In this document: positions 24,336 through 34,453 of the stretch, piece after piece
How positions within the stretch are numbered: the stretch's first letter is position 1
Layout of the letters: each line of letters starts with the position of its first letter
DNA from: Paenibacillus glycanilyticus
Lineage (GTDB): Bacteria > Bacillota > Bacilli > Paenibacillales > Paenibacillaceae
NCBI RefSeq assembly: GCF_023715145.1
Contig: NZ_JAMBNP010000001.1
Span: forward strand, 868,001 to 932,000
DNA length: 64,000 bases
Direction: 5' to 3'
Position numbers and translations under genes: made by a program
The notes under the pieces: model-generated
The model's database searches: none
What the model saw: only the letters and a program-made list of their open reading frames with translations
Told to the model about the DNA's origin: nothing

Positions 24336-25217
24336 TTAGACCAGGGATTGCAGTACCGTCTCGCGCATAGCTGCAGCGGGGGCTGTCTGCCCTGTCCAAT
24401 ATTCGAAAGCGTAAGCTCCTTGATAAATAAACATGCCAAGTCCGCCATGAACGCGGCAGCCATGCTGCTCCGCATCCTGCAGAAACTTGGTACGCAGCGG
24501 ATTATAGATCAAATCACTGGCTACGGCACCCGGCTTCAGCCACGAAACATCAATCGGACTAGCCTCGGTATGAGGATGCATGCCAACCGACGTCGTGTTG
24601 ATTACAATGTCCGCATCGCGGCAGGCCGCCTGCAGTTCATCGCTCGCAACCGCGCGGATATCCGCCATTGACCTCAGCGATTGCGCGAGCTCCTCTGCCC
24701 GCTCCACGGAGCGGTTGGCAATCGTAATGCCGGCAGGCTGTTCGCCGGCAAGCGCATAGACAATTCCGCGCGATGCGCCGCCAGCGCCAATGACCACAAT
24801 CCGTTTGCCCGCAAGCTCCGGCTCCGCTTCCTCCTTCAAGGAGCGGACATAACCGATTCCGTCGGTATTATAACCGATTAAACGGCCGTTATCGTTCACA
24901 ATCGTGTTGACCGCGCCGATCGCTTTCGCGCCGGCGTCAATCTCGTCCATATACTTCATAATATCCAGCTTATGAGGAATCGTCACATTAACTCCCCGAA
25001 TGCCCATCGCCCGAATACCCGCGGCAAATTCCCCCAGCCTATCCGGCGTAATATGAAAGGCCATATAGGCTCCGTTAATCCCCGTCTCGCGAAATGCGCG
25101 ATTCATCATGATCGGCGATCTCGAATGACGGATCGGATCGCCAATCACACCATACAGCACCGTATGGCTGTCAATCCGGTTCCCCGTAATCCCAGTGTCA
25201 AGCGCGGATACCGTCAA
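24336..25217 (-). CDS. aroE: Shikimate dehydrogenase
   Basis: A 293-residue NADP-dependent shikimate dehydrogenase of aromatic amino acid synthesis. Shikimate contacts are visible at HSRSP (31-35), Lys83 in IPHK, Asn104 and Asp119 in GYNTDG. The nucleotide-binding GAGGASRG is at 144-151. The start is a TTG at 25217 after GAGGGG; no ATG fits. It lies 20 bases downstream of yqeH, in the order known from Bacillus. Confidence 0.95.
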   Translation of the reverse strand: MTVSALDTGITGNRIDSHTVLYGVIGDPIRHSRSPIMMNRAFRETGINGAYMAFHITPDRLGEFAAGIRAMGIRGVNVTIPHKLDIMKYMDEIDAGAKAIGAVNTIVNDNGRLIGYNTDGIGYVRSLKEEAEPELAGKRIVVIGAGGASRGIVYALAGEQPAGITIANRSVERAEELAQSLRSMADIRAVASDELQAACRDADIVINTTSVGMHPHTEASPIDVSWLKPGAVASDLIYNPLRTKFLQDAEQHGCRVHGGLGMFIYQGAYAFEYWTGQTAPAAAMRETVLQSLV

Positions 25218-25237
25218 TGTTCCCGTTCCCCTCTCTT

Positions 25238-26362
25238 CTATACAAGCGAATCGCGAAGCAGCACCTTAATCCCCTTAGGCGCGTAGATATCCACGATCGC
25301 GCCAGAAGTACCATTTGCCTGAATCCAGCCAAGACCGGACAAGAAAATATCCTTCTTCGCGCCGCGCGGAACCCGAATCGAATGGCGGGTCCATGCCGGC
25401 ATCTCATCCAGCTCTTCGCGCGACGGCGCGCCAAGCAGCTCCCCGCGGTGCTCTTCGTACAGGTCATCCGCCCGCTCAAGCTTCGTACGGTGTACGTTAA
25501 GCGCGTTAGAGATGTACAGCGTAAACGATTGGCGTTCGCCCTCTACGAAGTCGAACCGGACAAGGCTGCCGATAAACAACGTCTGCTGGTCATTTAATTG
25601 GTAGACAAGCGGCTTGATCGGCTTATCAGGCAGCAAAGACTGCAGGAAGCCGCGCGGAACGATTTCCGTCATCCGGGTTGCGTACACAATCCCCGGCGTA
25701 TCGATAATCGCTTTGCCGTCATCCAGCGGAATATGGACGGCATCAAGCGTTGTTCCCGGATATCGCGAAGTCGTCAGCTCGCGCTCCATATCGCTGTAAT
25801 CATGGATAAGGCGGTTGATCAACGTAGACTTGCCGACATTGGTCGCGCCAACTACGTAAACATCGCGGCCCTTCCGGTGACGCTCCAGCGCTTCAATAAC
25901 ATGCTCAAAGCCGATGTTCCGTTTGGCGCTGCAAAGAACAATATCAACCGTGCGCAAGCCTTCCGCCTTCGCCTGCTTCTGTACCCAGTTGCGAAGACGG
26001 TTCAAATTCATTGAACGCGGCAGCAGATCGACTTTATTTACGACAAGCACAACCGGATTATTGCCCACAAAGCGCTGCAGGCCGGAAATCAAACTTCCCT
26101 CAAAATCAAATAAGTCGACAATATGGACAACCAGGCTGTCCGTCGACCCGATGCTGCCGAGCAGGCGCAAGAAATCATCCTGATCGACCGTTATCGATGA
26201 AGCTTCATTATAATTACGAATACGGAAGCATCTCTGGCAAATAACCGGCTCCCGGTTTAATGCCGCTTCGGGCAGGTAGCCCGACTCTTCCGGACGCTCC
26301 GTCTGGAGCTTCACTCCGCAGCCTGCGCATGCATGCGACTGACTTTGCTGCTCTTCTATCAC
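25238..26362 (-). CDS. yqeH: Circularly permuted GTPase YqeH
   Basis: A 374-residue GTPase required for 30S subunit assembly. The N-terminal zinc finger has Cys12, Cys15, Cys42 and Cys45. The GTPase motifs come in permuted order: NKVDLLP (G4), SAKRNIG (G5), then GATNVGKST (G1) and DTPG (G3). The start is a GTG whose last bases overlap the yqeG stop (GTGA). GGGGGAG precedes it. Confidence 0.95.
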   Translation of the reverse strand: MIEEQQSQSHACAGCGVKLQTERPEESGYLPEAALNREPVICQRCFRIRNYNEASSITVDQDDFLRLLGSIGSTDSLVVHIVDLFDFEGSLISGLQRFVGNNPVVLVVNKVDLLPRSMNLNRLRNWVQKQAKAEGLRTVDIVLCSAKRNIGFEHVIEALERHRKGRDVYVVGATNVGKSTLINRLIHDYSDMERELTTSRYPGTTLDAVHIPLDDGKAIIDTPGIVYATRMTEIVPRGFLQSLLPDKPIKPLVYQLNDQQTLFIGSLVRFDFVEGERQSFTLYISNALNVHRTKLERADDLYEEHRGELLGAPSREELDEMPAWTRHSIRVPRGAKKDIFLSGLGWIQANGTSGAIVDIYAPKGIKVLLRDSLV

Positions 26363-26883
26363 TTCGTCTCCCCCTCATACCATGTCCCTTTTTTACGCAA
26401 ACGGGAAAGAACAAACCGCTCGATTCTCCTGTTCACGCGGGTCATTATTCCTTCGTCAGCAGGAGCTATTGGAGTAACCAGAATCGTATACAAACCCATA
26501 CGTTTCCCGCCCAGTACATCCGTCAGCATCTGGTCGCCAAGCACAACGGTCTGCTCCACGGGCAGCCCGAGTACGCTAAGCGCTTTATGGAACGATTTAT
26601 TAGCCGGCTTGCGCGCGGCATGAATAAACGGAATGCCCAGCGGATCGGCGAATTTGGACACTCTCGTCCTGTTATTATTCGACACAATGACAACTTTAAA
26701 GCCAAAATCCCGAACTTGTTCCAGCCAACTCGTGAGCTCCGGCGTTGCAAGCGGCTCACGTGCTCCAACAAGCGTATTATCAAGATCGGTGATGATTCCG
26801 CGGACACCCTTTTTATATAGCTCGTCCAGCTGAATATCGTACACCGAATTTACGCGTAAATGCGGCAATAATCTCTCGAACAT
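26359..26883 (-). CDS. yqeG: HAD-superfamily IIIA phosphatase YqeG
   Basis: A 174-residue HAD phosphatase with motif I GIITDLDNTLVG (Asp33 and Asp35), motif II VSNNNRTR, the lysine in RKPANKSFHKAL and motif IV LGDQMLTDVLGG. The frame extends to an ATG at 26913, but that start has its binding site immediately adjacent. The ATG at 26883, about 9 bases after GGGGG, also matches the YqeG family start. It is the first gene of the yqe operon. Confidence 0.92.
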   Translation of the reverse strand: MFERLLPHLRVNSVYDIQLDELYKKGVRGIITDLDNTLVGAREPLATPELTSWLEQVRDFGFKVVIVSNNNRTRVSKFADPLGIPFIHAARKPANKSFHKALSVLGLPVEQTVVLGDQMLTDVLGGKRMGLYTILVTPIAPADEGIMTRVNRRIERFVLSRLRKKGTWYEGETK

Positions 26884-26931
26884 GCTGCCTTGCCCCCTTG
26901 AACTTTCGCTCATCTCCTGCTATCTTACGAA

Positions 26932-26961
26932 ACTATACCATATATTCCGATTTTGTTGCAA
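26932..26961 (-). promoter_or_regulatory. Promoter of the yqeG-yqeM operon
   Basis: TTGCAA (26956-26961), an 18-base spacer and TATAGT (26932-26937) on the minus strand lie about 50 bases before the yqeG start. The -35 overlaps the T-rich tail of the upstream terminator. Confidence 0.6.
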
Positions 26962-26990
26962 AAGAAATACCGCCCGCGCAAGGCGAGCGG
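26960..26990 (-). terminator. Terminator of the moxR-DUF58-transglutaminase operon
   Basis: CCGCTCGC pairs with GCGGGCGG (one G-U) around a short loop and is followed by TATTTCTTTT. Confidence 0.7.
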
Positions 26991-27023
26991 CTTGGCTTTC
27001 TTCTATATAATGTACATAAATTT

Positions 27024-29291
27024 CTACAATTCCTCTTTGATCGCTTTAATCTTCATAATAAAACGGTCCATGTCCGCGCTTGTCGCTTGAACCGGGCTGT
27101 ATTTCGCCCGCTCGAACTCATCGAGAACCTCTCGGAACAACGTATTCAAACGCTTGTGGCTTGGCGACCAACGCTGAATCGCTTCGCGCAGCGTCTCGTG
27201 CTCCTCGCGTTCATAGCCTTTGCGCCGGCACAGACGCAGCAGCCTCTCCGTCTCCCACACAATCCGGTCATTGCCGGAGTAGGAACGGTATCTGGAACGG
27301 ATCCACGGCGTGCGCAGCAGCGCAAGCGCAAGCACGATTACGGCAAATACGGAAATTACGCTCCAAATCACGGCCGAATAATGGAAACCGGCATCGGATT
27401 TGGATACTTCCTCCTTCACCGGATCCGTATTCAAGTCAGCTGAAGGCGTCGGCGCAGGCTCCTGCTCAACCTCCTGTACCGAATACGGGAAGTTGAACCC
27501 TGCCGTAGGCTCAAACGGAATCCAGCCATAGCCTTCGAAATAAATTTCAACCCAGGAATGGGCATCGGAGTTGCGAACCGTATAGGTCCCCGCTCCGTCC
27601 GGATTTAATTCCGCTTCGCTTGGAATGCCGCCGGCCGACGGCACGTATTCCGATGCTGGCATTACGCCGGGAGCAAAGCCCTTCACCCAGCGGGCAGGCA
27701 GGCCGACGGAACGGGACAATACCGCCATTGCCGTCGAGAAGTAATCGCAATACCCTTCCTTCAGCTCGAAGAGGAACTGATCAACGAAATCCCCGCTGTT
27801 CCCGGTCAGCTTCGATTTGTCCGGCTTATTCGTATACTGGAAGTTCTGGCGAAGATACGTTTCAATCAGCTTGGCCTTGTCGTAATCATCTACCGCGCCC
27901 GCTGTGATCGTATCGGCAAGCGAACGCACGCGGCCAGGCAGAGAGGAAGGCAGCTGCAAATATTTCTTCGTCTCGGCAGGATCTGAAAATTCGGCCTCCG
28001 TCTTACGCAGTCCCTCTTCATCTAATATCGTAACTTCCGAGGTAACCGAATAGCTTTGCGGAAATCTGCGAAGCGGTTTGTCCGACCAGATCAGCTCCTG
28101 TTCATTAACCGCCCACTTCAGACTCTTCGGCAATACCGAAGCATCCGGATCATCCACCCAATGGACGGAGGTGATCGGCGAAGCCGCGAACAATACCGGA
28201 TAAATATCGTTATTGGACATTCTTATTTGCTGGTCCACCTTCATCGTCTCCGCTAAATCGCGGCCTTCGATTAACGGCAGTTCCCATTCCTTCCCTACGG
28301 AGGCTAACCGCTCCCGGTCCGTCGAATCGTTAACCGACCAGCCTTCCCCGGAGTATTCCGTCTTTGTCTCGCCCTTCCAATAACTGCGATGGGTCGTAGT
28401 TATCGTCATTACCGGAGAATAGTCAAAATCAAAGCCGCCTCCCAGCTGGGAATCGTCGCGTCCATAACCGGAGCTTGAATTGCTGGTGCTGACGTCAACG
28501 GGCGCTTCGATTCCCTTATCGCCCAGAAACACATTTACCGTCTCGCCTTTTGACTCTTTCCACATCGTATAAGGGTCCTGAATAATCGGCGATACGCTTG
28601 GCATCACAATGCCTGCCGTCATAAGCAAAGACAGGACAACGATGATTGGCAGCATCAATTGCAGCGGATACTCAATCAGCTCCTGCCAGCTGCCGGGATG
28701 CTGGCGCTCGAGCTTATGCAAGTGATTCGCGACTAGCCAGAGCAGTCCGAGGAATACGGTCCAGGCAACCTCGTCCCATAACCAGATCGGGGTGAACGAA
28801 TCCGCAATGGTCAGAACAAGAATGTTAACGCTAATAAACCCGAACAGGCGAGGTCTCGTCTTTATCCACGTCTCAAACAGGATATAGATGAGAAGCAGCG
28901 CGCCGCTGATCCAAATAAAAGGATGAAGCTGCTTAGCATATCCCCCTATCAAATGGAAGAAATCGCTCCAATGCCGCTCTTGTTCCGGTATGGTCAGAAC
29001 AACCTTTTTGAGCCCTGCGAAATAGATCGTGGCGCCTAAGGCAAGCATCAATTGCGCGACAATCCGCAGCGCTCTCATCCCCCGCGGCAGCAGCCAATCG
29101 GCAAGAACGGCGAGGAGAAGCGTAAAGCTGGCAGCGTAGAAGGTTTCCTTCCACCAGAAGCCTTCAAAAATCCGGATCGTATTAATCAGCATAAGTGCAA
29201 TAAATAATCGCGACAGCTTAAAATACCAGTTCGGCGAAATCTTAATGATCACCTGACGGCAAAATGCGGTTAAACGGGGAAAAAGGCTCAT
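27024..29291 (-). CDS. TgpA-like membrane transglutaminase-domain protein
   Basis: A 755-residue membrane protein: about seven helices in the first 240 residues, a large extracellular part with a transglutaminase-like cysteine-protease core, a single helix near residue 635 and a C-terminal DUF4129-like tail. The catalytic Cys lies in EGYCDYFSTAM (about 515) and His in NSDAHSWVEIYF (about 575). TgpA proteins are found with MoxR and DUF58 partners, as here, but their physiological role is not settled. The ATG overlaps the DUF58 gene stop in ATGA. Confidence 0.9.
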   Translation of the reverse strand: MSLFPRLTAFCRQVIIKISPNWYFKLSRLFIALMLINTIRIFEGFWWKETFYAASFTLLLAVLADWLLPRGMRALRIVAQLMLALGATIYFAGLKKVVLTIPEQERHWSDFFHLIGGYAKQLHPFIWISGALLLIYILFETWIKTRPRLFGFISVNILVLTIADSFTPIWLWDEVAWTVFLGLLWLVANHLHKLERQHPGSWQELIEYPLQLMLPIIVVLSLLMTAGIVMPSVSPIIQDPYTMWKESKGETVNVFLGDKGIEAPVDVSTSNSSSGYGRDDSQLGGGFDFDYSPVMTITTTHRSYWKGETKTEYSGEGWSVNDSTDRERLASVGKEWELPLIEGRDLAETMKVDQQIRMSNNDIYPVLFAASPITSVHWVDDPDASVLPKSLKWAVNEQELIWSDKPLRRFPQSYSVTSEVTILDEEGLRKTEAEFSDPAETKKYLQLPSSLPGRVRSLADTITAGAVDDYDKAKLIETYLRQNFQYTNKPDKSKLTGNSGDFVDQFLFELKEGYCDYFSTAMAVLSRSVGLPARWVKGFAPGVMPASEYVPSAGGIPSEAELNPDGAGTYTVRNSDAHSWVEIYFEGYGWIPFEPTAGFNFPYSVQEVEQEPAPTPSADLNTDPVKEEVSKSDAGFHYSAVIWSVISVFAVIVLALALLRTPWIRSRYRSYSGNDRIVWETERLLRLCRRKGYEREEHETLREAIQRWSPSHKRLNTLFREVLDEFERAKYSPVQATSADMDRFIMKIKAIKEEL

Positions 29292-30532
29292 GCCCGGCCT
29301 CCTTCCAGCACGGCAGGAAGCTCCTGCAGCTGCTTCAGTTCAAATAAAGACCAGCCCTTGCTGCGGATCATTAGACGCCATTGCTCTTGCAGGCGCTGTT
29401 CTCCTCCGATATGCATCAGGCATGGCGTCAGCCCTTTGCGGGACAGCCACTCCATTGCGCGGATGGCTTCCTTGCCGGAGGCCCCGCTGATCATGATCGC
29501 GAAGGAACCCGGCTCAAGCAGGGAATCGGCTGCCATCAGCGACTTGTACAGCCCTTGCTCGGCATCGGCATCCACAAAGGTCAAATGCTTCAGCAGCGAG
29601 TTGCGCTGTTCTACCCCTGACTTTGGCGGCAGCATCGTCAGCTTCTTTCCTGAAGACATCAGGCCGATCGCCGTATCCCCCTTCAAACCGCTGTCAATAA
29701 GCGAGGCGGCCGTGGAGACCGCGAGCTCGAACCGGTCCGATGCCGGAGCCGGATAGTCGGCGGCATAACGGTCGAGAATGATAAGGGTACGCGGCAATGA
29801 TTCTCTCTCGAAAGCTTTGGACTTCCAGTCGCCGGTCTTGGCCGTGGCATTCCAGTGGATCCGCGACAGCCGGTCGCCATACAAGTATTCGCGAACGCCG
29901 TTAATTTGCGTCGTCTCCTTCGCCGCGCGCGGGGCAACCGCATGGGAGAAGGGGCCGCGGAAGCCGCTTTGAATGCTATGCCATTGGCGCAGCGGAACTA
30001 TCTGCGGCAGAACGCTGAATACCGCCTCCGAGCCAAATCGGCCCGAATGCTCAAACAAGCCGAAGATATCATGGGATACGCATTCCGTTGTGCCAAAACG
30101 GTATTCTCCGCGCTGAAGCGGCGGTGTCTGGTACAGTACTTCTCCCGAACGCTTAAAGTTCGGAACGAAGGAAGATTCGAATTGAAGCTGCTGACCGTTA
30201 TGACGGAGCAGCCTGTCTCTAACCAGAACATAAGGTATGGGATATACGCCGGGAACCTTAACCGACAGCTGGACGTCAAGCGTGCTGCCCGCCGAGAGCG
30301 AATGGTCACTATTGGAAGCTGCTCCGCTCTGGCGATAGCTGCGGATACCCGACACGCGGCTAATCCCGCTCCAGCGTCCCAAGGCCAAATAAAGCAGCAA
30401 TACATTCAAAATCATAAACAGCATTAGCGCAGTCTTGCCGCCCTGAAATAATAAATAGAGCAGCGCGGCGCCATAAATCAATGCGATAAGCCTCCAGCGT
30501 TTGCGTGACTTCATCTCTTTCACCGCATGCAT
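29288..30532 (-). CDS. DUF58 domain protein
   Basis: A 414-residue protein with two N-terminal membrane helices (about 13-50), then the DUF58 core including FGTTECVSHDIFGLF, the signature REYLYGDRLSRIHWNATAKTG and a vWA-like C-terminal fold (LIILDRYAADYP). Proteins of this family partner MoxR ATPases. The ATG is preceded by GGAG and lies 4 bases after the moxR stop. It is the middle gene of the three-gene operon. Confidence 0.9.
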   Translation of the reverse strand: MHAVKEMKSRKRWRLIALIYGAALLYLLFQGGKTALMLFMILNVLLLYLALGRWSGISRVSGIRSYRQSGAASNSDHSLSAGSTLDVQLSVKVPGVYPIPYVLVRDRLLRHNGQQLQFESSFVPNFKRSGEVLYQTPPLQRGEYRFGTTECVSHDIFGLFEHSGRFGSEAVFSVLPQIVPLRQWHSIQSGFRGPFSHAVAPRAAKETTQINGVREYLYGDRLSRIHWNATAKTGDWKSKAFERESLPRTLIILDRYAADYPAPASDRFELAVSTAASLIDSGLKGDTAIGLMSSGKKLTMLPPKSGVEQRNSLLKHLTFVDADAEQGLYKSLMAADSLLEPGSFAIMISGASGKEAIRAMEWLSRKGLTPCLMHIGGEQRLQEQWRLMIRSKGWSLFELKQLQELPAVLEGGRA

Positions 30533-30536
30533 GGGA

Positions 30537-31493
30537 TCAACGCTCCAGCCGGACAGGAACCTTCGTCGTATCCAGAACTTCAGCGATAATATCTTCGGAT
30601 CTCAGGCCGTTCATCCGCGCCTCGGTTTGAAGCAGCAGGCGGTGCGATAAGACATAAGGAGCTAATTTCTTAATATCATCGGGCGTAACGAACGTACGCT
30701 GGGCGAGGAACGCGCTTGCCTTCGCAGCACGGGACAGCGCAATGGCCGCACGCGGGCTCGCGCCAAGCAGAACATGCGGATGCGAGCGTGTCGCGCGGAC
30801 GAGCTGAATCAAATAATTGCCGACCGCGTCGTCCACATGAACGGCTTGCACCTCCAGCTGAATACGTTCAATGTCTTCAATTGAAGTGATTTGCTCCATC
30901 CGGTCCGATGGATGCCCGGCTTCTCTCGCCAGAATCATGCGTTGTTCATCCGCTTCGTTCGGGTATCCGAGCGACAGCTTCATCATGAAACGGTCGAGCT
31001 GGGCTTCCGGCAGAGAATACGTCCCCTCGAAATCGATCGGATTTTGCGTAGCCAGCAGAATAAACGGCGTCGGAAGCATGTACGTGTCGCCGTCGACCGT
31101 TACGTGGCCCTCCTCCATGGCTTCCAGCAAGGCGGATTGCGTCTTTGTTGTCGCGCGGTTAATCTCGTCGGCGAGCAGGACATTGGTCATAACCGGTCCC
31201 GGACGGAAAATAAACTGCTCCTGTTTCGGGTGGTATATGGATACGCCCGTAATATCGGTCGGGAGCAGGTCGGGATTACATTGAATCCGACGGAATTGTC
31301 CGCCTATCGTTCTCGCCAGCGCCTTTACCAGCTGGGTTTTGCCGGTGCCCGGAACATCTTCAAGCAGAATATGCCCGCCTCCAAGTACGGCTATCATCAA
31401 ACGTTCGATTTCACTTTGTTTTCCAAGAATACATTCATTTAAGCTATTTAAGATTAAGGAGCATAATTGCATATCCGCAACGCGCGTTTCCAA
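30537..31493 (-). CDS. MoxR-family AAA+ ATPase
   Basis: A 318-residue AAA+ ATPase of the MoxR group, thought to act as a chaperone for vWA/DUF58 partners. Walker A is DVPGTGKT at about 46-53, Walker B is VLLADEINRAT, sensor 1 is LATQNP and the arginine finger region lies near GTYSLPEAQLDRF. The frame is open to an ATG at 31613 that would add 40 unrelated residues, but the TTG at 31493 sits 8 bases after AGGAGGT and starts directly before the conserved part. Confidence 0.93.
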   Translation of the reverse strand: METRVADMQLCSLILNSLNECILGKQSEIERLMIAVLGGGHILLEDVPGTGKTQLVKALARTIGGQFRRIQCNPDLLPTDITGVSIYHPKQEQFIFRPGPVMTNVLLADEINRATTKTQSALLEAMEEGHVTVDGDTYMLPTPFILLATQNPIDFEGTYSLPEAQLDRFMMKLSLGYPNEADEQRMILAREAGHPSDRMEQITSIEDIERIQLEVQAVHVDDAVGNYLIQLVRATRSHPHVLLGASPRAAIALSRAAKASAFLAQRTFVTPDDIKKLAPYVLSHRLLLQTEARMNGLRSEDIIAEVLDTTKVPVRLER

Positions 31494-31764
31494 TGGGCAT
31501 ACCTCCTGCAGAATAATGGATGCAAAAATAAGGGGATTAAGTACTATTTTACAGCAGTACCTTTGGCTAGCACAAATGAACGAACTGCCGAAAAATATTG
31601 GAAGTTTCCACATAGTCTGACAAACCGAACCGCCTGCCCTTTGTGAAAATAGGAATCGTTATTTTCATATGATATATTGGCAATATCTTCACTCACGACG
31701 AACAGCCTGCCGTTATTAATGGATCTGTTCGCGTACAACTTATCCGTAAGAGGGTGCCCATCGT
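31494..31764. other. Divergent intergenic region, moxR / mprF
   Basis: This 271-base gap must hold the promoters of both operons. An AT-rich stretch around 31660-31685 is the likeliest place, but I see no convincing -35/-10 pair, operator or RNA structure. Confidence 0.4.
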
Positions 31765-34398
31765 TTGCTGACTCGTCTATCCCGCATTTCTAACCGATTC
31801 AAGCCTGTATTCAAAATGCTCTTGCCCTTCGTTATCCTGCTCTTTCTGTACACGCAAATCAGCGGCTTCATAAAAGAGATCAGTCCGGCTGCAGCCTTGC
31901 ATCTGCTAAAGCATTTGCACTTAATCGATCATGTCCAGCTCGCCGCTGCCTGCTTCCTGGCCGTAGCTGCAATGTCAGCCTATGACTTTATATTGATCAG
32001 ATGGAACCGGGCGAGAGTGCCGAGGGCTGCCGTCTTCAAAATAAGCTGGATCGCCAACTCCTTCAACAATGCGATGGGATTCGCCGGACTGACCGGCGCG
32101 GGACTGCGCGTTACGTTATACCGCAAGTGGGGACTTCAAGGCCCGGCATGGCTTCGGACTCTGGTCTACCAGTCCTTATCCGGGCTTACCGGACTCTCGA
32201 TCCTTGCCCTTCTTCTGCTGGCAGGAGTATGGAATGACCGCAGCCTGCTTGCCCATCATCTCTGGCTCTATCTGGCGGTTATCGTTATCGCCTTGTACGT
32301 CGTGTTATTCTCCATGCTTGGCAGGCTGCCCAAGCTTCGCAACATGCTGGGGTTGACCGAAACGGAGGAGGAAGCTTCTTCTCGCAAAACACCTGTACTG
32401 CAAATGATCGCGGCATCGCTCGCGGAATGGCTGCTCGCTGCCTTGTCGTTCTGGCTGATCATCCACTTGATGCATCTGCCTGTCGGATTCCGGGAAGCGA
32501 TGAGTATTTATGTCATTGCCGCTATTGCCGGCGTGGCGAGCTTTGTGCCAAGCGGCTTGGGCTCCTTTGATGCCATTGTCCTGCTTGCCTTCCAGCACCT
32601 GGGCTTATCGCCAGACCAGGGATTGGCCGTTCTTGTGCTCTACCGCATCTTTTACTGCTTCCTGCCTTGGGCAATTGGACTTGCCCTTGCCACAACGGAG
32701 TGGATCCCGGGAAAGGAAAGATGGACGCAAACCCAGGAGCAGGTCCTGAAACCCGCCATCAAGCGCTGGCATACGGTCTGGAATTGGCCAAGCCAATCCG
32801 CCGTTCTGAGCGACATCAGCACCTGGGCTCTTGCCGCGCTCGTCTTCATAAGCGGTATTCTCCTGCTGGTCTCCGCGGCCACCCCCGGCAGCTGGTACCG
32901 GATGCAGCTGCTGGAGCAATTCGTAACGCCATTTACGATGAAGGGCTCCCATCAGCTGGCCGTACTGATCGGCTTGCTCATGCTGATGGTGTCCGAGGGA
33001 ATCCGTTTCCGCGTGAAACGGGCATACTTCCTGGCCATGATTCTGCTGCTCGGCGGTACGCTGGCTTTGATCCTGAAAGGATTCGAATATGAAGAAGCGA
33101 TCTTCCTGCTCCTAGTGTGCCTGCTCTTATGGCTGTCCAAGGCACGGTTCACCCGGGAAGAATCGGTATTCACGCTGCGCAAAACGATCGGATGGGCAGG
33201 CATATCGCTCTTTGTGATGCTGCTTTATCTATCTGTCGGAATATCGACAAACGAGCTTCCTCCCGGCATGCTTCACCATGCCAAATGGCATACCCGTTAT
33301 ACGTTGAAGGACGAGGAATTGTTGCAGGAAGGCATCCTGGCGCTAGCCGTCAGCTGGATCGTGCTGACGGTCAGAAGGATATTCGTCCCGAGACTCCCTC
33401 CGGCACCGGCTCCGGGACCGCAGGATTGGGAAAAGCTGGAGAAGCTTCTTGAGAAGCATCCCGGCAACTTCCTTACTCATCTGCTGTACATGGGAGACAA
33501 GAGCTTCATGTGGACGCCCGATCATAAAGCGGTGCTGGCTTACGGGCGCATGGGCAAGCTGCTCGTTGCGCTTGGCGATCCGATCGGCGATCCGGCTTCC
33601 ATCCGGCAGCTCGTGCGCCAATTCCGCGATTATGCGGACCGTTACGCGGCAACGGCCGTCTTTTACCAGGTGAAAGCCGAGCAATTGCCCCTGTACCACG
33701 AATATGGCTACCGATTCTTCAAGTTGGGAGAAGAAGCCATTGTCCCCCTGGATCAGTTCCAATTATCCGGCCGGCGCAAAGCGGATTTGCGGTCGGCATG
33801 CAACAAGTATGAGCGGAACGGCTTTACGTTTGATATCCTCAAGCCGCCGTTTTCTCCCATGCTGTTATCCGAGCTCAGAGCCGTATCCGATGAATGGCTG
33901 GATGGCGATAAGGAAAAAGGCTTCTCGCTTGGCACCTACCATGAAGCCTATCTGGAGCTGGCTCCCGTTGCCGTTCTCAGGGATAACGAGAATCGCGTCG
34001 CGGCTTTTGCAAGCATCATGCCGGTCTATGACAACAACCAATCGATTTCCATCGATCTGATGCGTCATCGCGATGGTCTTAGCGGCGTCATGGACGTCCT
34101 GTTCGTTCATTTGCTGCAATGGGCGAAAGCGGAAGGCTATCAAGTGTTCAATCTGGGGATGGCGCCTCTTGCGAGTGTGGGCGAATCGGTCTATTCCTAC
34201 AGGGGCGAGCAGCTGGCAAGATGGGTGTTCTTAAAAGGAAGCCATTTCTACGGATTTCAGGGAATACGGCGCTTCAAGGAGAAATTCGACCCCGAGTGGC
34301 AGCCGCGTTATCTTGCCTTCCCGCAGAACAGCTTCTTCCTGAAGCTGATTATTCAGGTAACGAGAATGATCTCCCGAGGCACGGGCGGCAGCAGATGA
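31765..34398 (+). CDS. mprF: Bifunctional lysylphosphatidylglycerol synthetase/flippase MprF
   Basis: An 877-residue membrane protein that adds lysine from lysyl-tRNA to phosphatidylglycerol and flips the product outward, reducing susceptibility to cationic peptides. About fourteen helices occupy the first 540 residues, including the flippase signature region FNNAMGFAGLTGAGLRVTLY and AGVASFVPSGLGSFDAIV. The C-terminal DUF2156 synthetase domain (about 550-870) has YGRMGKLLVALGDPIG and VFNLGMAPLASVGES. The start is a TTG at 31765 after AGAGGGTG. It is monocistronic, ending at a shared terminator. Confidence 0.95.
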   Translation: MLTRLSRISNRFKPVFKMLLPFVILLFLYTQISGFIKEISPAAALHLLKHLHLIDHVQLAAACFLAVAAMSAYDFILIRWNRARVPRAAVFKISWIANSFNNAMGFAGLTGAGLRVTLYRKWGLQGPAWLRTLVYQSLSGLTGLSILALLLLAGVWNDRSLLAHHLWLYLAVIVIALYVVLFSMLGRLPKLRNMLGLTETEEEASSRKTPVLQMIAASLAEWLLAALSFWLIIHLMHLPVGFREAMSIYVIAAIAGVASFVPSGLGSFDAIVLLAFQHLGLSPDQGLAVLVLYRIFYCFLPWAIGLALATTEWIPGKERWTQTQEQVLKPAIKRWHTVWNWPSQSAVLSDISTWALAALVFISGILLLVSAATPGSWYRMQLLEQFVTPFTMKGSHQLAVLIGLLMLMVSEGIRFRVKRAYFLAMILLLGGTLALILKGFEYEEAIFLLLVCLLLWLSKARFTREESVFTLRKTIGWAGISLFVMLLYLSVGISTNELPPGMLHHAKWHTRYTLKDEELLQEGILALAVSWIVLTVRRIFVPRLPPAPAPGPQDWEKLEKLLEKHPGNFLTHLLYMGDKSFMWTPDHKAVLAYGRMGKLLVALGDPIGDPASIRQLVRQFRDYADRYAATAVFYQVKAEQLPLYHEYGYRFFKLGEEAIVPLDQFQLSGRRKADLRSACNKYERNGFTFDILKPPFSPMLLSELRAVSDEWLDGDKEKGFSLGTYHEAYLELAPVAVLRDNENRVAAFASIMPVYDNNQSISIDLMRHRDGLSGVMDVLFVHLLQWAKAEGYQVFNLGMAPLASVGESVYSYRGEQLARWVFLKGSHFYGFQGIRRFKEKFDPEWQPRYLAFPQNSFFLKLIIQVTRMISRGTGGSR

Positions 34399-34406
34399 CG
34401 GCAAGC

Positions 34407-34447
34407 AAAAAGAAGGCTTACCACCGTGGTGGCAAGCCTTCTTTTTG
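34407..34447. terminator. Bidirectional terminator, mprF / spoVAEb
   Basis: AGAAGGCTTaCCACC pairs with GGTGGcAAGCCTTCT around a 2-base turn, flanked by A and T runs on both sides, so it can end transcription from either direction. Confidence 0.92.
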
Positions 34448-34453
34448 TCTTGT

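Noticed and set aside
25198..25479. 93-codon minus-strand frame at the yqeH/aroE junction
   Set aside because: It lies in another frame of yqeH and shows no features of its own.
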